Source: Clostridium sporogenes (GTDB lineage Bacteria; Bacillota; Clostridia; Clostridiales; Clostridiaceae). From it: a DNA stretch of 64,000 nt. The stretch spans positions 186,001-250,000 of the forward strand of contig NZ_CP011663.1 of the NCBI RefSeq assembly GCF_001020205.1, in the 5' to 3' direction. The position numbers and the translations under genes are program-made. Shown here piece by piece: positions 9,055 to 17,295 of this stretch. Positions within the stretch are counted from its first letter, which is position 1; each line of letters begins with the position of its first letter. The notes under the pieces are model-generated. The model was not told where the DNA came from, searched no databases, and worked only from the letters and a program-made list of their open reading frames with translations.

Positions 9055-9801
9055 ATGGAAAAAAAACCATCTAATAAAAAATCAAACTTTTTTAAGAAGG
9101 AGGGGTTTTATGTAGTTTTATTCCTTTGTCTTTGCATAGTAGCTGCTATAGCAGCTATTTCAGTGAAGAGTAATTCACATGTAAAGAAAGAACCTATTGA
9201 AAATAAAGTAGTTGAAAATAAAAAAGAAAAAGATTCGGCAAAGGCTGTAGAAGGGAATTCTAAAAGTTATAATAATGCCCTTGAAGTGAAAAAAGAAGAA
9301 AACAAAGAAAATGAAAAAGAGCAAAACAAAGAAAATGAAAAGAGTAAACAAAATGAAAAGGAAACAGCTCAAGTTTCAAAAGCTCAAAATAACAATTTTA
9401 TAAAACCAGTAGAAGGAACTTTAGCAAGAGTATATTCAGAAGATCCAGTATTTTGGAATTCAACTTCAAGCTATAGAGCTAATTTAGGATTAGATATAAA
9501 AGCTAAACTAAATTCACCTGTTTGTGCTATTGCAGATGGGAAAGTTGAAGAGATAGTTACTTCAAGTCAAGATGGTGTAAAGGTAACTGTTAATCATCAA
9601 AACGGAATAAAGAGCGTATATGCTAATTTAGATTCTAAAGTTAAAGTTACTAAAGGCCAGCAAATAAAGCAAGGTTCTTTAATAGGTAATGTAGGAAAAA
9701 CTACATTAAGAGCAGCATATGAAAAATATGGAGATCACTTGCATTTTGCTATGATGAAGGGAAATAAATACATAAATCCTTCAAAATATATTAAATATTA
9801 A
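9055..9801 (+). CDS. spoIIQ: SpoIIQ-like M23/LytM-fold forespore protein with degenerate metal site
   Basis: The protein has 248 residues: a short cytoplasmic N-terminus, one membrane segment at about residues 19-38, a Lys/Glu/Asn-rich linker and a C-terminal LytM (M23) domain. SpoIIQ sits in the forespore membrane and pairs with SpoIIIAH across the intermembrane space. The start at 9055 follows a strong AAAGGAGGTGTTG site; the open frame begins further upstream. The first zinc motif, normally HxxxD, reads NLGLD with Asn at about 143, while the HLH motif (about 228-230) is intact, so catalysis is doubtful. Neighbours spoIID and spoIIID support the call. Confidence 0.9.
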   Translation: MEKKPSNKKSNFFKKEGFYVVLFLCLCIVAAIAAISVKSNSHVKKEPIENKVVENKKEKDSAKAVEGNSKSYNNALEVKKEENKENEKEQNKENEKSKQNEKETAQVSKAQNNNFIKPVEGTLARVYSEDPVFWNSTSSYRANLGLDIKAKLNSPVCAIADGKVEEIVTSSQDGVKVTVNHQNGIKSVYANLDSKVKVTKGQQIKQGSLIGNVGKTTLRAAYEKYGDHLHFAMMKGNKYINPSKYIKY

Positions 9802-9808
9802 TAAGGAT

Positions 9809-9838
9809 GCCATTTTCCGCTTTTATGCGGAAGATGGC
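9809..9838 (+). other. Hairpin between spoIIQ and spoIIID, no T tract
   Basis: GCCATTTTCCGC and GCGGAAGATGGC form an imperfect 12-bp stem with a six-base loop directly after the spoIIQ stop. No run of T follows, so it is not a standard intrinsic terminator. It could stabilise the spoIIQ 3' end or weakly attenuate read-through into spoIIID. Confidence 0.5.
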
Positions 9839-9908
9839 TAAATATAAATGAATTTAATCCTTTATACAAGCATATTTATAAATATAAAGGGATTAAGGAG
9901 GTAGCACT

Positions 9909-10163
9909 TTGAAAGATTACATTGAAGAAAGAGTTCTTGAAGTGGCACACTATATTATAGATTCTAAAGCTACTATAAGAAAAACAGCCAAAGTTTTTGG
10001 AGTGAGTAAAAGTACAATACACAAAGATATGACGGAAAGGTTACCTAAAATAAACCCTCAAATCGCAGAAGAAGCAAAAGAAATATTAGATTATAATAAG
10101 GCGGAGCGACATATAAGAGGTGGAAAAGCTACAAAGATGAAATATAAAGCTATTGAAGGTTAA
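9909..10163 (+). CDS. spoIIID: Stage III sporulation transcriptional regulator
   Basis: This small DNA-binding protein of 84 residues has a helix-turn-helix centred on ATIRKTAKVFGVSKSTIHKD. It closely follows the SpoIIID pattern, including the opening IEERVLEVAHYIID and the basic tail RHIRGGKATKMKYK. SpoIIID acts in the mother cell, activating and repressing sigma-E-dependent genes and promoting sigK expression. It starts at TTG 9909 behind AAGGAGGTAG. The position between spoIIQ and mbl matches the spoIIID-mbl order of Bacillus. Confidence 0.97.
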   Translation: MKDYIEERVLEVAHYIIDSKATIRKTAKVFGVSKSTIHKDMTERLPKINPQIAEEAKEILDYNKAERHIRGGKATKMKYKAIEG

Positions 10164-10262
10164 TTACATTCCTATTATAATTAGAATAGATAGTTATGAG
10201 AAAAATGTAAAGGGTTCTCATAATTTATATATAACTACAATAGAGTAGGAGAGGATACGGGA

Positions 10263-11291
10263 ATGTTTTTTAGTGTAGGAACAGATATGGGAATTGATTT
10301 AGGGACAGCTACAGTACTTGTATATATGAAGGGAAAAGGTGTAATCTTAAATGAACCTTCAGTAGTGGCGATAGACAGAAACAAAAATAGGGTTCTAGCT
10401 GTTGGACAAGAAGCTAGAGAGATGATTGGTAGAACCCCAGGTAATATAGTAGCCATAAGGCCTATGAGAGATGGTGTAATATCAGATTATGATATTACTG
10501 AGAAAATGTTAAAATATTTTATTGGAAAAGCTTGTGGAAAGAAAAAAATATCTGCACCAAGGGTAGTAATATGTATTCCATCAGAAGCTACAGAAGTTGA
10601 AAAAAGAGCTGTTATGGATGCGGCTAGAAATGCTGGAGCTAAGAAGGTATTTTTAATAGAAGAACCTTTAGCAGCAGCTATTGGTGCAGATTTAGATATA
10701 ACTAAGGCTAGCGGAAGTATGATTATAGATATTGGAGGAGGCACTACAGATATAGCGGTTATTTCTCTGGGAGGCATAGTAGTAAGATCATCTATAAAAG
10801 TAGCAGGGGACAAGTTCGATGATGCTATAATAAAATATATAAGAAAAAAACACAAGCTTATGATAGGAGAAAGGACAGCTGAAGACTTAAAGATAAAAAT
10901 AGGTTCTGCTTTCTCAAAAGGTCAGAATACATCAATGGATATAAGGGGAAGAGATTTAGTTACAGGATTACCCAAAAATTTAAATGTAACCTCAGATGAA
11001 ATGAGAGAAGCATTACAGGATACTGTAAATTCCATAGCAGAACTTACTCATTCGGTATTAGAAAAGACACCACCGGAATTATCAGCTGATATAGCAGATA
11101 AGGGTATAATAATGACAGGTGGAGGTGCACTGCTTACTGGTCTTAGTGATTTAATAGAAAATGTTAATAAAGTACCTGTACATATAGCAGAAAACCCGGT
11201 TTCTTGTGTTGCAGAGGGAACAGGAAAAATGCTAGAGTATTTAGATAAGATGGGAATATCAGAATCCGGTGATGGATTAAATTTAGTATAA
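10263..11291 (+). CDS. mbl: MreB-family cell shape protein Mbl
   Basis: This bacterial actin of 342 residues shows the phosphate-1 loop MGIDLGTATVLVY, the phosphate-2 motif IDIGGGTTDIAVIS and the adenosine motif IIMTGGGALLTGL. MreB-family filaments move under the membrane and orient the elongation peptidoglycan machinery. I call it Mbl rather than MreB because it follows spoIIID directly and lacks neighbouring mreC/mreD. A GAGGATACGG region precedes the ATG. A terminator follows. Confidence 0.9.
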   Translation: MFFSVGTDMGIDLGTATVLVYMKGKGVILNEPSVVAIDRNKNRVLAVGQEAREMIGRTPGNIVAIRPMRDGVISDYDITEKMLKYFIGKACGKKKISAPRVVICIPSEATEVEKRAVMDAARNAGAKKVFLIEEPLAAAIGADLDITKASGSMIIDIGGGTTDIAVISLGGIVVRSSIKVAGDKFDDAIIKYIRKKHKLMIGERTAEDLKIKIGSAFSKGQNTSMDIRGRDLVTGLPKNLNVTSDEMREALQDTVNSIAELTHSVLEKTPPELSADIADKGIIMTGGGALLTGLSDLIENVNKVPVHIAENPVSCVAEGTGKMLEYLDKMGISESGDGLNLV

Positions 11292-11316
11292 TAAGTTTAA
11301 ATAACTACATATAAAA

Positions 11317-11358
11317 ATAAAGCTCCTGATTAATTAATAATCAGGAGCTTTATTTTTT
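11317..11358. terminator. Terminator between mbl and yyaC
   Basis: ATAAAGCTCCTGATTA and its complement form a 16-bp stem around a short loop, followed by a T run on the plus strand and A-rich sequence upstream. It can serve both convergent genes. Confidence 0.9.
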
Positions 11359-11407
11359 ATATTAATGGGAATAATTAATAAACTATACCTAGTTATAATA
11401 ATATTTT

Positions 11408-11932
11408 TTAAATATCTAATATATAACAACAGTGTAAAATTGAATGAGCAATAACTTTAGCTATATTTAATATTAAGCTTAATCTAGTGTTAGCAGAAGT
11501 AAATATATCACAGTTTTCATTTGAATCTACAATACCAACAATTGAACAATCTCCTACTTTAGGAAGTGTTTTACCAACACCTTTTCCAGGTTGTATGGGA
11601 AAATTTCTTACTTGGATTTGACCTATATTATTTTTGTCACCAAGGCAAGCATCTATACCTATTATGGAACTATTAGGGTAGGAGTTTTTAATATTTTTTA
11701 TAGTTTTCTCTATATTTAAAGCGTGTATAGGTTCATCTAAAGTTCCATATAATTTTAAAGGTATATTCTTATATTTTAATATGGTTCCAACTAAAGGTCC
11801 AAGGCAATCCCCTATACATCTATCTGTACCTATGCATATTATTATCGTATCTTTATTTAAATAATTTTTAAGAGAATTTGCTATTTTATAATAAGATAAT
11901 GATTCCATATAATGAGTTTTTTCTATATTCAA
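11408..11932 (-). CDS. yyaC: Spore protease-like protein YyaC (DUF1256)
   Basis: This 174-residue protein carries IICIGTDRCIGDCLGPLVG near the start, then IIGIDACLG and IQPGKGVGKTLPKVGDCSI. Those motifs define the DUF1256/YyaC family, whose fold resembles the GPR germination protease of spores. YyaC is found in spore-forming Firmicutes and is expressed in sporulation; its exact substrate is not established. A TAAGGAGGGGTGTG site precedes the start. It faces mbl and shares the terminator between them, and lies downstream of the TtcA-like gene on the same strand. Confidence 0.88.
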   Translation of the reverse strand: MNIEKTHYMESLSYYKIANSLKNYLNKDTIIICIGTDRCIGDCLGPLVGTILKYKNIPLKLYGTLDEPIHALNIEKTIKNIKNSYPNSSIIGIDACLGDKNNIGQIQVRNFPIQPGKGVGKTLPKVGDCSIVGIVDSNENCDIFTSANTRLSLILNIAKVIAHSILHCCYILDI

Positions 11933-11980
11933 AACACACCCCTCCTTATATTAATATATATGAATATAAGGAGTTAAATA

Positions 11981-12703
11981 TTATTTGATTTTTTCTTTGT
12001 CCCATAGGTTTATTTGCTTGGTATTAGTTAAGCATCCAAGTAGTCTGTCTTTAACTTTAGGAATATCTTTTTCTAAAGTATAGGTAAGTTCTTTCATATA
12101 TTGTCTTTTAGTATTACCATTAGCAGGACAAGGATTTTTAATTATAGGTAAATTATATCTTTTAACAACACTTTTAATGGCTAGTTCATCTATATATATC
12201 ATAGGCCTAATTATTGTTATATCAGCTTTATTTAAATAAGTTTTTGGGGAAAAGCAACTTACTCTTCCTTCGTATAGCATAGACATTAATAAAGTTTCTA
12301 TAGCATCATTTTTATGATGACCCAAGGCTATTTTGTTACATCCTAGTTTTTTAGAATAATTATTTAAAGCCCCTCTTCTTAAATTAGCACACAAAGAGCA
12401 AGGATTTTTTTCTTTTCTCACATCGAAAACTATTTCTTTTATTGGAGTTTTGTATATGTATAATGGAACATTTATATCAGAGCATACACTTTCAATAGGA
12501 GAAAAATCTGCTCCTGTCATTGTATCTAATGTTATAGCTATTAAATCAAACTTTTCAGGAGAAAAGCTTTGATATCTTTTTAGTAGATGAAGTAAAGTTA
12601 TGCTATCCTTTCCTCCGGATAAACCAACAGCTATTTTATCGCTATTTTGTATTAAATTAAAATCCCCTATTGCTCTTCTAAGCTTTCCTAATAATTTTTG
12701 CAT
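11981..12703 (-). CDS. TtcA-like tRNA sulfurtransferase, PP-loop family
   Basis: This 240-residue ATP pyrophosphatase-type enzyme has the PP-loop SGGKDS at residues 29-34, a CxxC (Cys102, Cys105; PCSLCANLRRG) and a third Cys in NPCPANGNTKR (Cys192). That three-Cys set is the TtcA signature and is expected to bind a 4Fe-4S cluster. TtcA enzymes make 2-thiocytidine at tRNA position 32. Whether this Firmicute paralogue has that same target is not shown by sequence. ALGHHKNDAIETLLM is the conserved middle motif. The RBS is GGAGGAAT. Confidence 0.85.
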   Translation of the reverse strand: MQKLLGKLRRAIGDFNLIQNSDKIAVGLSGGKDSITLLHLLKRYQSFSPEKFDLIAITLDTMTGADFSPIESVCSDINVPLYIYKTPIKEIVFDVRKEKNPCSLCANLRRGALNNYSKKLGCNKIALGHHKNDAIETLLMSMLYEGRVSCFSPKTYLNKADITIIRPMIYIDELAIKSVVKRYNLPIIKNPCPANGNTKRQYMKELTYTLEKDIPKVKDRLLGCLTNTKQINLWDKEKIK

Positions 12704-12872
12704 GATATTCCTCCGTAGTATATGTATAAATTAAGATTATATATTTATTATAAATTAATAAATATATAATACAAACAAATTTATTGAAATAAAATAATAA
12801 GAAAAACAAAGCATTCAAGAGCAAAGGTTATGTATATAGGGTTAGAATTGATATAAAGGCTATTAATTTTGC

Positions 12873-12901
12873 TTGAATTTATATTGATAAATAGATATAC
12901 T
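12873..12901 (+). promoter_or_regulatory. Likely sigma-A promoter of the tRNA cluster
   Basis: TTGAAT at 12873-12878 and TATACT at 12896-12901 are separated by 17 bp, about 30 bases upstream of the first tRNA. No gene lies in the 228 bases before the tRNAs. Confidence 0.65.
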
Positions 12902-12931
12902 ATTTCTTGTCGATACGACACAAAAAAATAT

Positions 12932-13007
12932 GCTGGCATGGCTCAATTGGCAGAGCAGCTGACTTGTAATCAGCAGGTTGTAGGTTCAAGTCCTATTGCC
13001 AGCTCCA
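12932..13007 (+). tRNA. tRNA-Thr(TGT), copy 1
   Basis: This is a 76-base cloverleaf with acceptor arms GCTGGCA/TGCCAGC, anticodon loop CTTGTAA (TGT, reading ACA), a GGTTCAAGTCC T arm and encoded CCA. Confidence 0.97.
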
Positions 13008-13012
13008 TATGT

Positions 13013-13097
13013 GGAGGAGTTCCCGAGTGGCCAAAGGGGGCAGACTGTAAATCTGTTGCGATTCGCTTCGATGGTTCGAATCCGTCCTCCTCCACCA
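13013..13097 (+). tRNA. tRNA-Tyr(GTA), copy 1
   Basis: This is an 85-base class II tRNA with a long variable arm. Acceptor arms are GGAGGAG/CTCCTCC, the anticodon stem-loop is GACTGTAAATC (GTA), and CCA is encoded. It starts five bases after the Thr tRNA. Confidence 0.97.
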
Positions 13098-13110
13098 TAT
13101 TTATTTTAAT

Positions 13111-13186
13111 GGGCGCATAGCTCAGCTGGGAGAGCATCTGCCTTACAAGCAGGGGGTCACAGGTTCGAGCCCTGTTGTGCCCACCA
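13111..13186 (+). tRNA. tRNA-Val(TAC)
   Basis: This is a 76-base tRNA with acceptor arms GGGCGCA/TGTGCCC (one wobble), anticodon loop CTTACAA (TAC), T arm AGGTTCGAGCCCT and encoded CCA. It sits between the two Thr-Tyr pairs. Confidence 0.96.
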
Positions 13187-13203
13187 TTAAAATTTTATAT
13201 TAT

Positions 13204-13279
13204 GCTGGCATGGCTCAATTGGCAGAGCAGCTGACTTGTAATCAGCAGGTTGTAGGTTCAAGTCCTATTGCCAGCTCCA
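13204..13279 (+). tRNA. tRNA-Thr(TGT), copy 2
   Basis: It is identical in sequence to the Thr tRNA at 12932-13007, including CCA. It is part of a duplicated Thr-Tyr unit. Confidence 0.97.
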
Positions 13280-13284
13280 TATGT

Positions 13285-13369
13285 GGAGGAGTTCCCGAGT
13301 GGCCAAAGGGGGCAGACTGTAAATCTGTTGCGATTCGCTTCGATGGTTCGAATCCGTCCTCCTCCACCA
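13285..13369 (+). tRNA. tRNA-Tyr(GTA), copy 2
   Basis: It is identical to the Tyr tRNA at 13013-13097. The five-base Thr-Tyr spacer is also identical. A terminator begins directly after its CCA. Confidence 0.97.
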
Positions 13370-13400
13370 AACATCCTTACTATAGTAAGGATGTTTTTAT
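13370..13400 (+). terminator. Terminator of the tRNA cluster
   Basis: AACATCCTTAC and GTAAGGATGTT form an 11-bp stem with a four-base loop followed by TTTAT. Confidence 0.92.
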
Positions 13401-13443
13401 TTGTATATAGATGATTTATAATGAATATATTATAAGTATAATA

Positions 13444-13472
13444 TTGACATGTGTTTTTTAGTATGATATGAT
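13444..13472 (+). promoter_or_regulatory. Sigma-A promoter of the S-box leader
   Basis: TTGACA at 13444-13449 and TATGAT at 13467-13472 have a 17-bp spacer, placing the transcript start just upstream of the riboswitch. Confidence 0.88.
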
Positions 13473-13495
13473 TTTTAATAAATAGTAATAAAGAA

Positions 13496-13597
13496 CTCTT
13501 ATCAAGAGAGGTGGAGGGAAAAGGGCCCTATGAAACCCGGCAACCAGTGATATTCACTAAGGTGCCAATTCCAGCAGTGTTATCTGCAAGATAAGAG
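13496..13597 (+). promoter_or_regulatory. SAM-I (S-box) riboswitch aptamer upstream of metK
   Basis: P1 arms CTCTTATC (13496-13503) and GATAAGAG (13590-13597) enclose the S-box consensus AGAGAGGTGGAGGGA, GGCCCTATGAAACCCGGCAACC and AAGGTGCCAATTCC. Binding of S-adenosylmethionine stabilises the aptamer and favours the downstream terminator, lowering metK expression when SAM is plentiful. Confidence 0.97.
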
Positions 13598-13613
13598 AGA
13601 GTAGTTATATAAT

Positions 13614-13645
13614 AACCTCTTCTTATTGAAGAGGTTTTATTTTTT
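13614..13645 (+). terminator. S-box expression-platform terminator
   Basis: AACCTCTTC and GAAGAGGTT form a 9-bp stem with a five-base loop and a T-rich tail, 16 bases after the aptamer P1. Confidence 0.93.
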
Positions 13646-13676
13646 AGACAAAAATTAGTAATTAGGAGGAGTTAAA

Positions 13677-14852
13677 GTGAGAAAGTTATTTACATCTGAA
13701 TCAGTAACGGAAGGACATCCAGATAAAATATGCGACCAAATTTCAGATGCAGTTTTAGATGCTATATTAGATAAAGATCCGAATGGAAGAGTTGCTTGCG
13801 AAACAGCAGTTACAACAGGAATGGTAATGGTAATGGGAGAGATATCAACAAAATGTTATGTTGATATACCAAAGTTAGTTAGAGAAGCAATAAGAGAAAT
13901 AGGATATGATAGAGCTAAATATGGATTTGATTGTGAGACTTGTTCTGTAATAACATCAATAGATGAACAATCAGTAGATATAGCCATGGGGGTTGATGAA
14001 GCTTTAGAATCTAAAAAGGGTGAAATGGATAAATTAGATGCTGTAGGTGCTGGAGATCAAGGCATGATGTTTGGTTTTGCTACAAATGAAACTAAAGAAT
14101 ATATGCCAATGCCTATAGAGATGGCTCACAAATTATCAAGAAGATTATCAGAAGTAAGAAAAAGTGGTACATTACCATATTTGAGACCAGACGGTAAAAC
14201 TCAAGTGACTGTAGAATATGAAGATGGTAAACCTGTAAGAATAGATGCTATAGTTATTTCAACTCAACATGGTCCAGAAGTTTCTTTAGAACAAATAGAA
14301 AAAGATATTAAAGAACATGTAATAAGAGTTATAGTACCATCAGAATTATTAGATGAAAATACTAAATATTTTATAAACCCAACAGGAAGATTTGTAATTG
14401 GTGGACCTCAAGGAGACTCAGGATTAACAGGAAGAAAAATAATAGTTGATACTTATGGTGGATATGGAAGACACGGTGGTGGAGCTTTTTCAGGTAAGGA
14501 TCCAACAAAGGTTGATAGATCTGCTGCATATGCGGCAAGATGGGTAGCTAAAAATTTAGTTGCAGCAGGGGTTGCTGATAAGTTAGAAATTCAGCTAGCT
14601 TATGCTATAGGGGTAGCTAAACCAGTATCTATTTCAGTTGATACATTTGGGACAGGTAAAATGGCTGATGAAGAAATAGTTTCAATAGTAAATAAAGTAT
14701 TTGATTTAAGACCTGGAGCTATAATAAGAGATTTAGACTTAAGAAGACCTATATATAAACAAGTTGCTGCTTATGGACATTTTGGAAGAACAGACATAGA
14801 TGTACCATGGGAAAGATTAGATAAAGTAGAGGAAATAAAAAAACATATATAA
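13677..14852 (+). CDS. metK: S-adenosylmethionine synthetase
   Basis: This 391-residue enzyme makes SAM from methionine and ATP. It has FTSESVTEGHPDKICDQISD at the N-terminus, the GAGDQGMMFGFAT loop and GGGAFSGKDPTKVDRSAAY. It starts at GTG 13677 after TTAGGAGGAG. It is controlled by the SAM riboswitch and terminator immediately upstream, giving end-product feedback, and a terminator follows. Confidence 0.99.
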   Translation: MRKLFTSESVTEGHPDKICDQISDAVLDAILDKDPNGRVACETAVTTGMVMVMGEISTKCYVDIPKLVREAIREIGYDRAKYGFDCETCSVITSIDEQSVDIAMGVDEALESKKGEMDKLDAVGAGDQGMMFGFATNETKEYMPMPIEMAHKLSRRLSEVRKSGTLPYLRPDGKTQVTVEYEDGKPVRIDAIVISTQHGPEVSLEQIEKDIKEHVIRVIVPSELLDENTKYFINPTGRFVIGGPQGDSGLTGRKIIVDTYGGYGRHGGGAFSGKDPTKVDRSAAYAARWVAKNLVAAGVADKLEIQLAYAIGVAKPVSISVDTFGTGKMADEEIVSIVNKVFDLRPGAIIRDLDLRRPIYKQVAAYGHFGRTDIDVPWERLDKVEEIKKHI

Positions 14853-14866
14853 GTTAAAGTAGTGTA

Positions 14867-14910
14867 AAAAGGAATGGACATGATAACATGCCATTCCTTT
14901 ATATTTTTTT
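14867..14910 (+). terminator. Terminator after metK
   Basis: AAAGGAATGG and CCATTCCTTT form the stem, followed by ATATTTTTTT. Confidence 0.88.
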
Positions 14911-15033
14911 ATAATAATATGATATAATTATTCTAAATGATTAGAGTTAAAAAACTATAGTATTTACCATAATTAGAAGTGGTAGTATTATGGGTAATAG
15001 TAGTGGAATGAAAAAGATTAGGAGAGATTTTTT

Positions 15034-17268
15034 ATGCAGGAAATACAGGGATTTATAGAGGATATACTTTTTAAAAATGATGAGAATGGATATGTAGTGG
15101 CAAAAATAAGAGAGGAAAACGAGATTATAACCATAGTAGGATGTATGCCTTATATAACAGAAGGACAAAATTTAAAATTGAAAGGTAAATGGGTTATTCA
15201 TCCACAATTTGGAAATCAATTCAAAGTAGAAATATGTGAAGAGTTAGTGCCTGATACCATAGCTGGTATAGAAAGATATTTATCCTCAGGAATTATATCA
15301 GGTATAGGTCCAGTAACTGCAAAAAAAATTGTAAAAAAATTTGGAGAAGAAACATTAAATATATTAGACAATAATATAGAAAGATTGACAGAAATAGAGG
15401 GGATAGGAAAGAAAAAAATAGAAATAATATATGATTCCTATATAAAACAAAATGAAGTACGAAACATAATGATGTTTTTTCAAAATTATGGAGTTACACC
15501 TAATCAATGCATGAAAGTTTATAAAAGATTTGGAGAAAATTCTATAGCAATTGTTAAAGAAAACCCATATATACTTACAGAAGAAATAAGCGGGATAGGT
15601 TTTAAAACTGCAGATAAAATAGCTAGAAGCTTAGGAATAGCAGGTAATTCACCCTTTAGAATTCAAAGTGGAATAAACTATATAATAAATGGATTTTGTA
15701 GTTTAGGAAATACTTACATGCCTTTAGATAAGCTTATAAGTGAGGCTATGAACATATTAGGTGTAAAAGAAGAAGAAATACATGAAAATATATATAATAA
15801 TATGGCGGAAAATAAATTAAAGATAGAAAAAGTAAAAGAGCAAGGTTGCGTTTTTACTCTACCTTATTATTATTGCGAGTTGGGAGTTACAAAAAAAATA
15901 CTTAGTTTATCTTTGTCACAATATGATAATTTAAATATAAATATAGAAGATGAAATATTAAATTTTGAAAAAAGCAATAATATAAAATTTCATGATTCTC
16001 AAAGGGAAGCTATAAAAGGAGCCTTAGAAAATGGTGTGGAAATAATAACAGGAGGCCCAGGTACAGGAAAAACAACTATTATTAATTGTATAACAGAGAT
16101 ATTTGAAAAAGCTAACATGAGAGTTTTTATGGCAGCACCTACAGGAAGAGCAGCTAAAAGAATGTCTGAAACTACGGGCAGAGAAGCTAAAACAATACAT
16201 AGATTATTAGAAATGGGTGTATCAGGGGATGACACAGAAGAAGTTTTTTCTAAAGGCGAAGAAACTCCTTTAGAATGTGATGTAGTGATAATAGATGAAG
16301 CTTCCATGATAGATATAATATTAATGAATACACTTTTAAAAGCTGTAGCATTAGGTACAAGAATAATAATAGTTGGGGATGTAGATCAACTTCCATCAGT
16401 AGGTCCTGGAAATGTATTAAGAGATTTAATAGAAAGTAAGTGCGTAAAGGTAGTAAGATTAAAAGAGATATTTAGACAATCTAAAGAGAGCATGATTATA
16501 GTAAATGCTCATAGAATAAATGATGGGGAAATGCCCCTTATAAATAAAAAGGATAAAGATTTTTATTTTATAGAATGTAGTGAACCTAAAAAAATAGTTA
16601 ATACATTATTAGAACTTTCAAATAAAAGATTACCTAAATTTAATAAAAGTTGGCATAAAATTCATGATATACAAATACTATCTCCAATGAGAAAGGGAAT
16701 TTTAGGTGTTTCTAATTTAAATAAGGAATTGCAATCTGTTTTAAACCCTAAGAATGATTTGAAAAAAGAAATGGAATTTAAGGACTATATATTTAGAGTA
16801 GGAGATAAAGTTATGCAAACAAAAAATAACTACTCTTTAAAGTGGACTAGAACAAGTGGTGAGGGTGAAGCAGAAGGGTTAGGAATATTTAATGGAGATG
16901 TAGGGTATATAGAAGATATAGATGAAGAAAAAGAAACGGTTCAAGTTTTGTTTGATAATGAAAGAAGAGTAATATATGAAAATTTATATTTAGATGAAAT
17001 AGATTTAGCTTATGCTGTAACTATTCATAAAAGTCAAGGCAGTGAATTTCCAGTAGTAATTATGCCAGCCTTTAAAGGACCACCACTTTTAATGAATAGA
17101 AATTTATTGTATACAGGAATAACAAGAGCCAAAAAGCTTGTTGTTTTGGTAGGATCTCTAAAAGCTATTAATTTTATGGTACAAAATGATAAAATTTTTA
17201 AAAGATATTCTCTTTTAAAGTGGCGTATAAGTAATGTTTTAGACACTGAAATTATAGATGAAAAATAA
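15034..17268 (+). CDS. recD2: ATP-dependent DNA helicase, RecD2 type
   Basis: This 744-residue superfamily 1B helicase has an N-terminal OB-like and helix-hairpin-helix region (ISGIGPVTAKKIVKKFG, IEGIGKKK), Walker A GGPGTGKTT at about residue 340, motif II VVIIDEASMID and the C-terminal UvrD-like motif AVTIHKSQGSEFP. RecD2 proteins unwind DNA 5' to 3' without RecBC and are linked to repair and replication-fork maintenance. The length and N-terminal extension separate it from RecBCD RecD. The RBS is TTAGGAGAG. It is probably co-transcribed with the comFA-like gene 27 bases downstream. Confidence 0.94.
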   Translation: MQEIQGFIEDILFKNDENGYVVAKIREENEIITIVGCMPYITEGQNLKLKGKWVIHPQFGNQFKVEICEELVPDTIAGIERYLSSGIISGIGPVTAKKIVKKFGEETLNILDNNIERLTEIEGIGKKKIEIIYDSYIKQNEVRNIMMFFQNYGVTPNQCMKVYKRFGENSIAIVKENPYILTEEISGIGFKTADKIARSLGIAGNSPFRIQSGINYIINGFCSLGNTYMPLDKLISEAMNILGVKEEEIHENIYNNMAENKLKIEKVKEQGCVFTLPYYYCELGVTKKILSLSLSQYDNLNINIEDEILNFEKSNNIKFHDSQREAIKGALENGVEIITGGPGTGKTTIINCITEIFEKANMRVFMAAPTGRAAKRMSETTGREAKTIHRLLEMGVSGDDTEEVFSKGEETPLECDVVIIDEASMIDIILMNTLLKAVALGTRIIIVGDVDQLPSVGPGNVLRDLIESKCVKVVRLKEIFRQSKESMIIVNAHRINDGEMPLINKKDKDFYFIECSEPKKIVNTLLELSNKRLPKFNKSWHKIHDIQILSPMRKGILGVSNLNKELQSVLNPKNDLKKEMEFKDYIFRVGDKVMQTKNNYSLKWTRTSGEGEAEGLGIFNGDVGYIEDIDEEKETVQVLFDNERRVIYENLYLDEIDLAYAVTIHKSQGSEFPVVIMPAFKGPPLLMNRNLLYTGITRAKKLVVLVGSLKAINFMVQNDKIFKRYSLLKWRISNVLDTEIIDEK

Positions 17269-17295
17269 TATATTATATATAGAAGGTGAAACTGT

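Larger units (their letters stand above)
12929..13369 (+). repeat. Direct duplication of a Thr-Tyr tRNA unit
   Basis: About 168 bp at 12930-13097 recurs at 13202-13369, with identical tRNAs and spacer. The tRNA-Val gene and short AT-rich linkers separate the two copies. The TATGCTGG sequence just before each Thr tRNA is also shared. Confidence 0.92.

Noticed and set aside
12869..13120. An 83-codon ORF across tRNA-Thr and tRNA-Tyr, with a near-copy at 13177-13410
   Set aside because: It lies over two tRNA genes and recurs only because the tRNA pair is duplicated. There is no ribosome binding site.
13447..13645. CRISPR or tandem repeat arrays
   Set aside because: No regularly spaced direct repeats occur anywhere in the window; structured regions such as this one are riboswitches.
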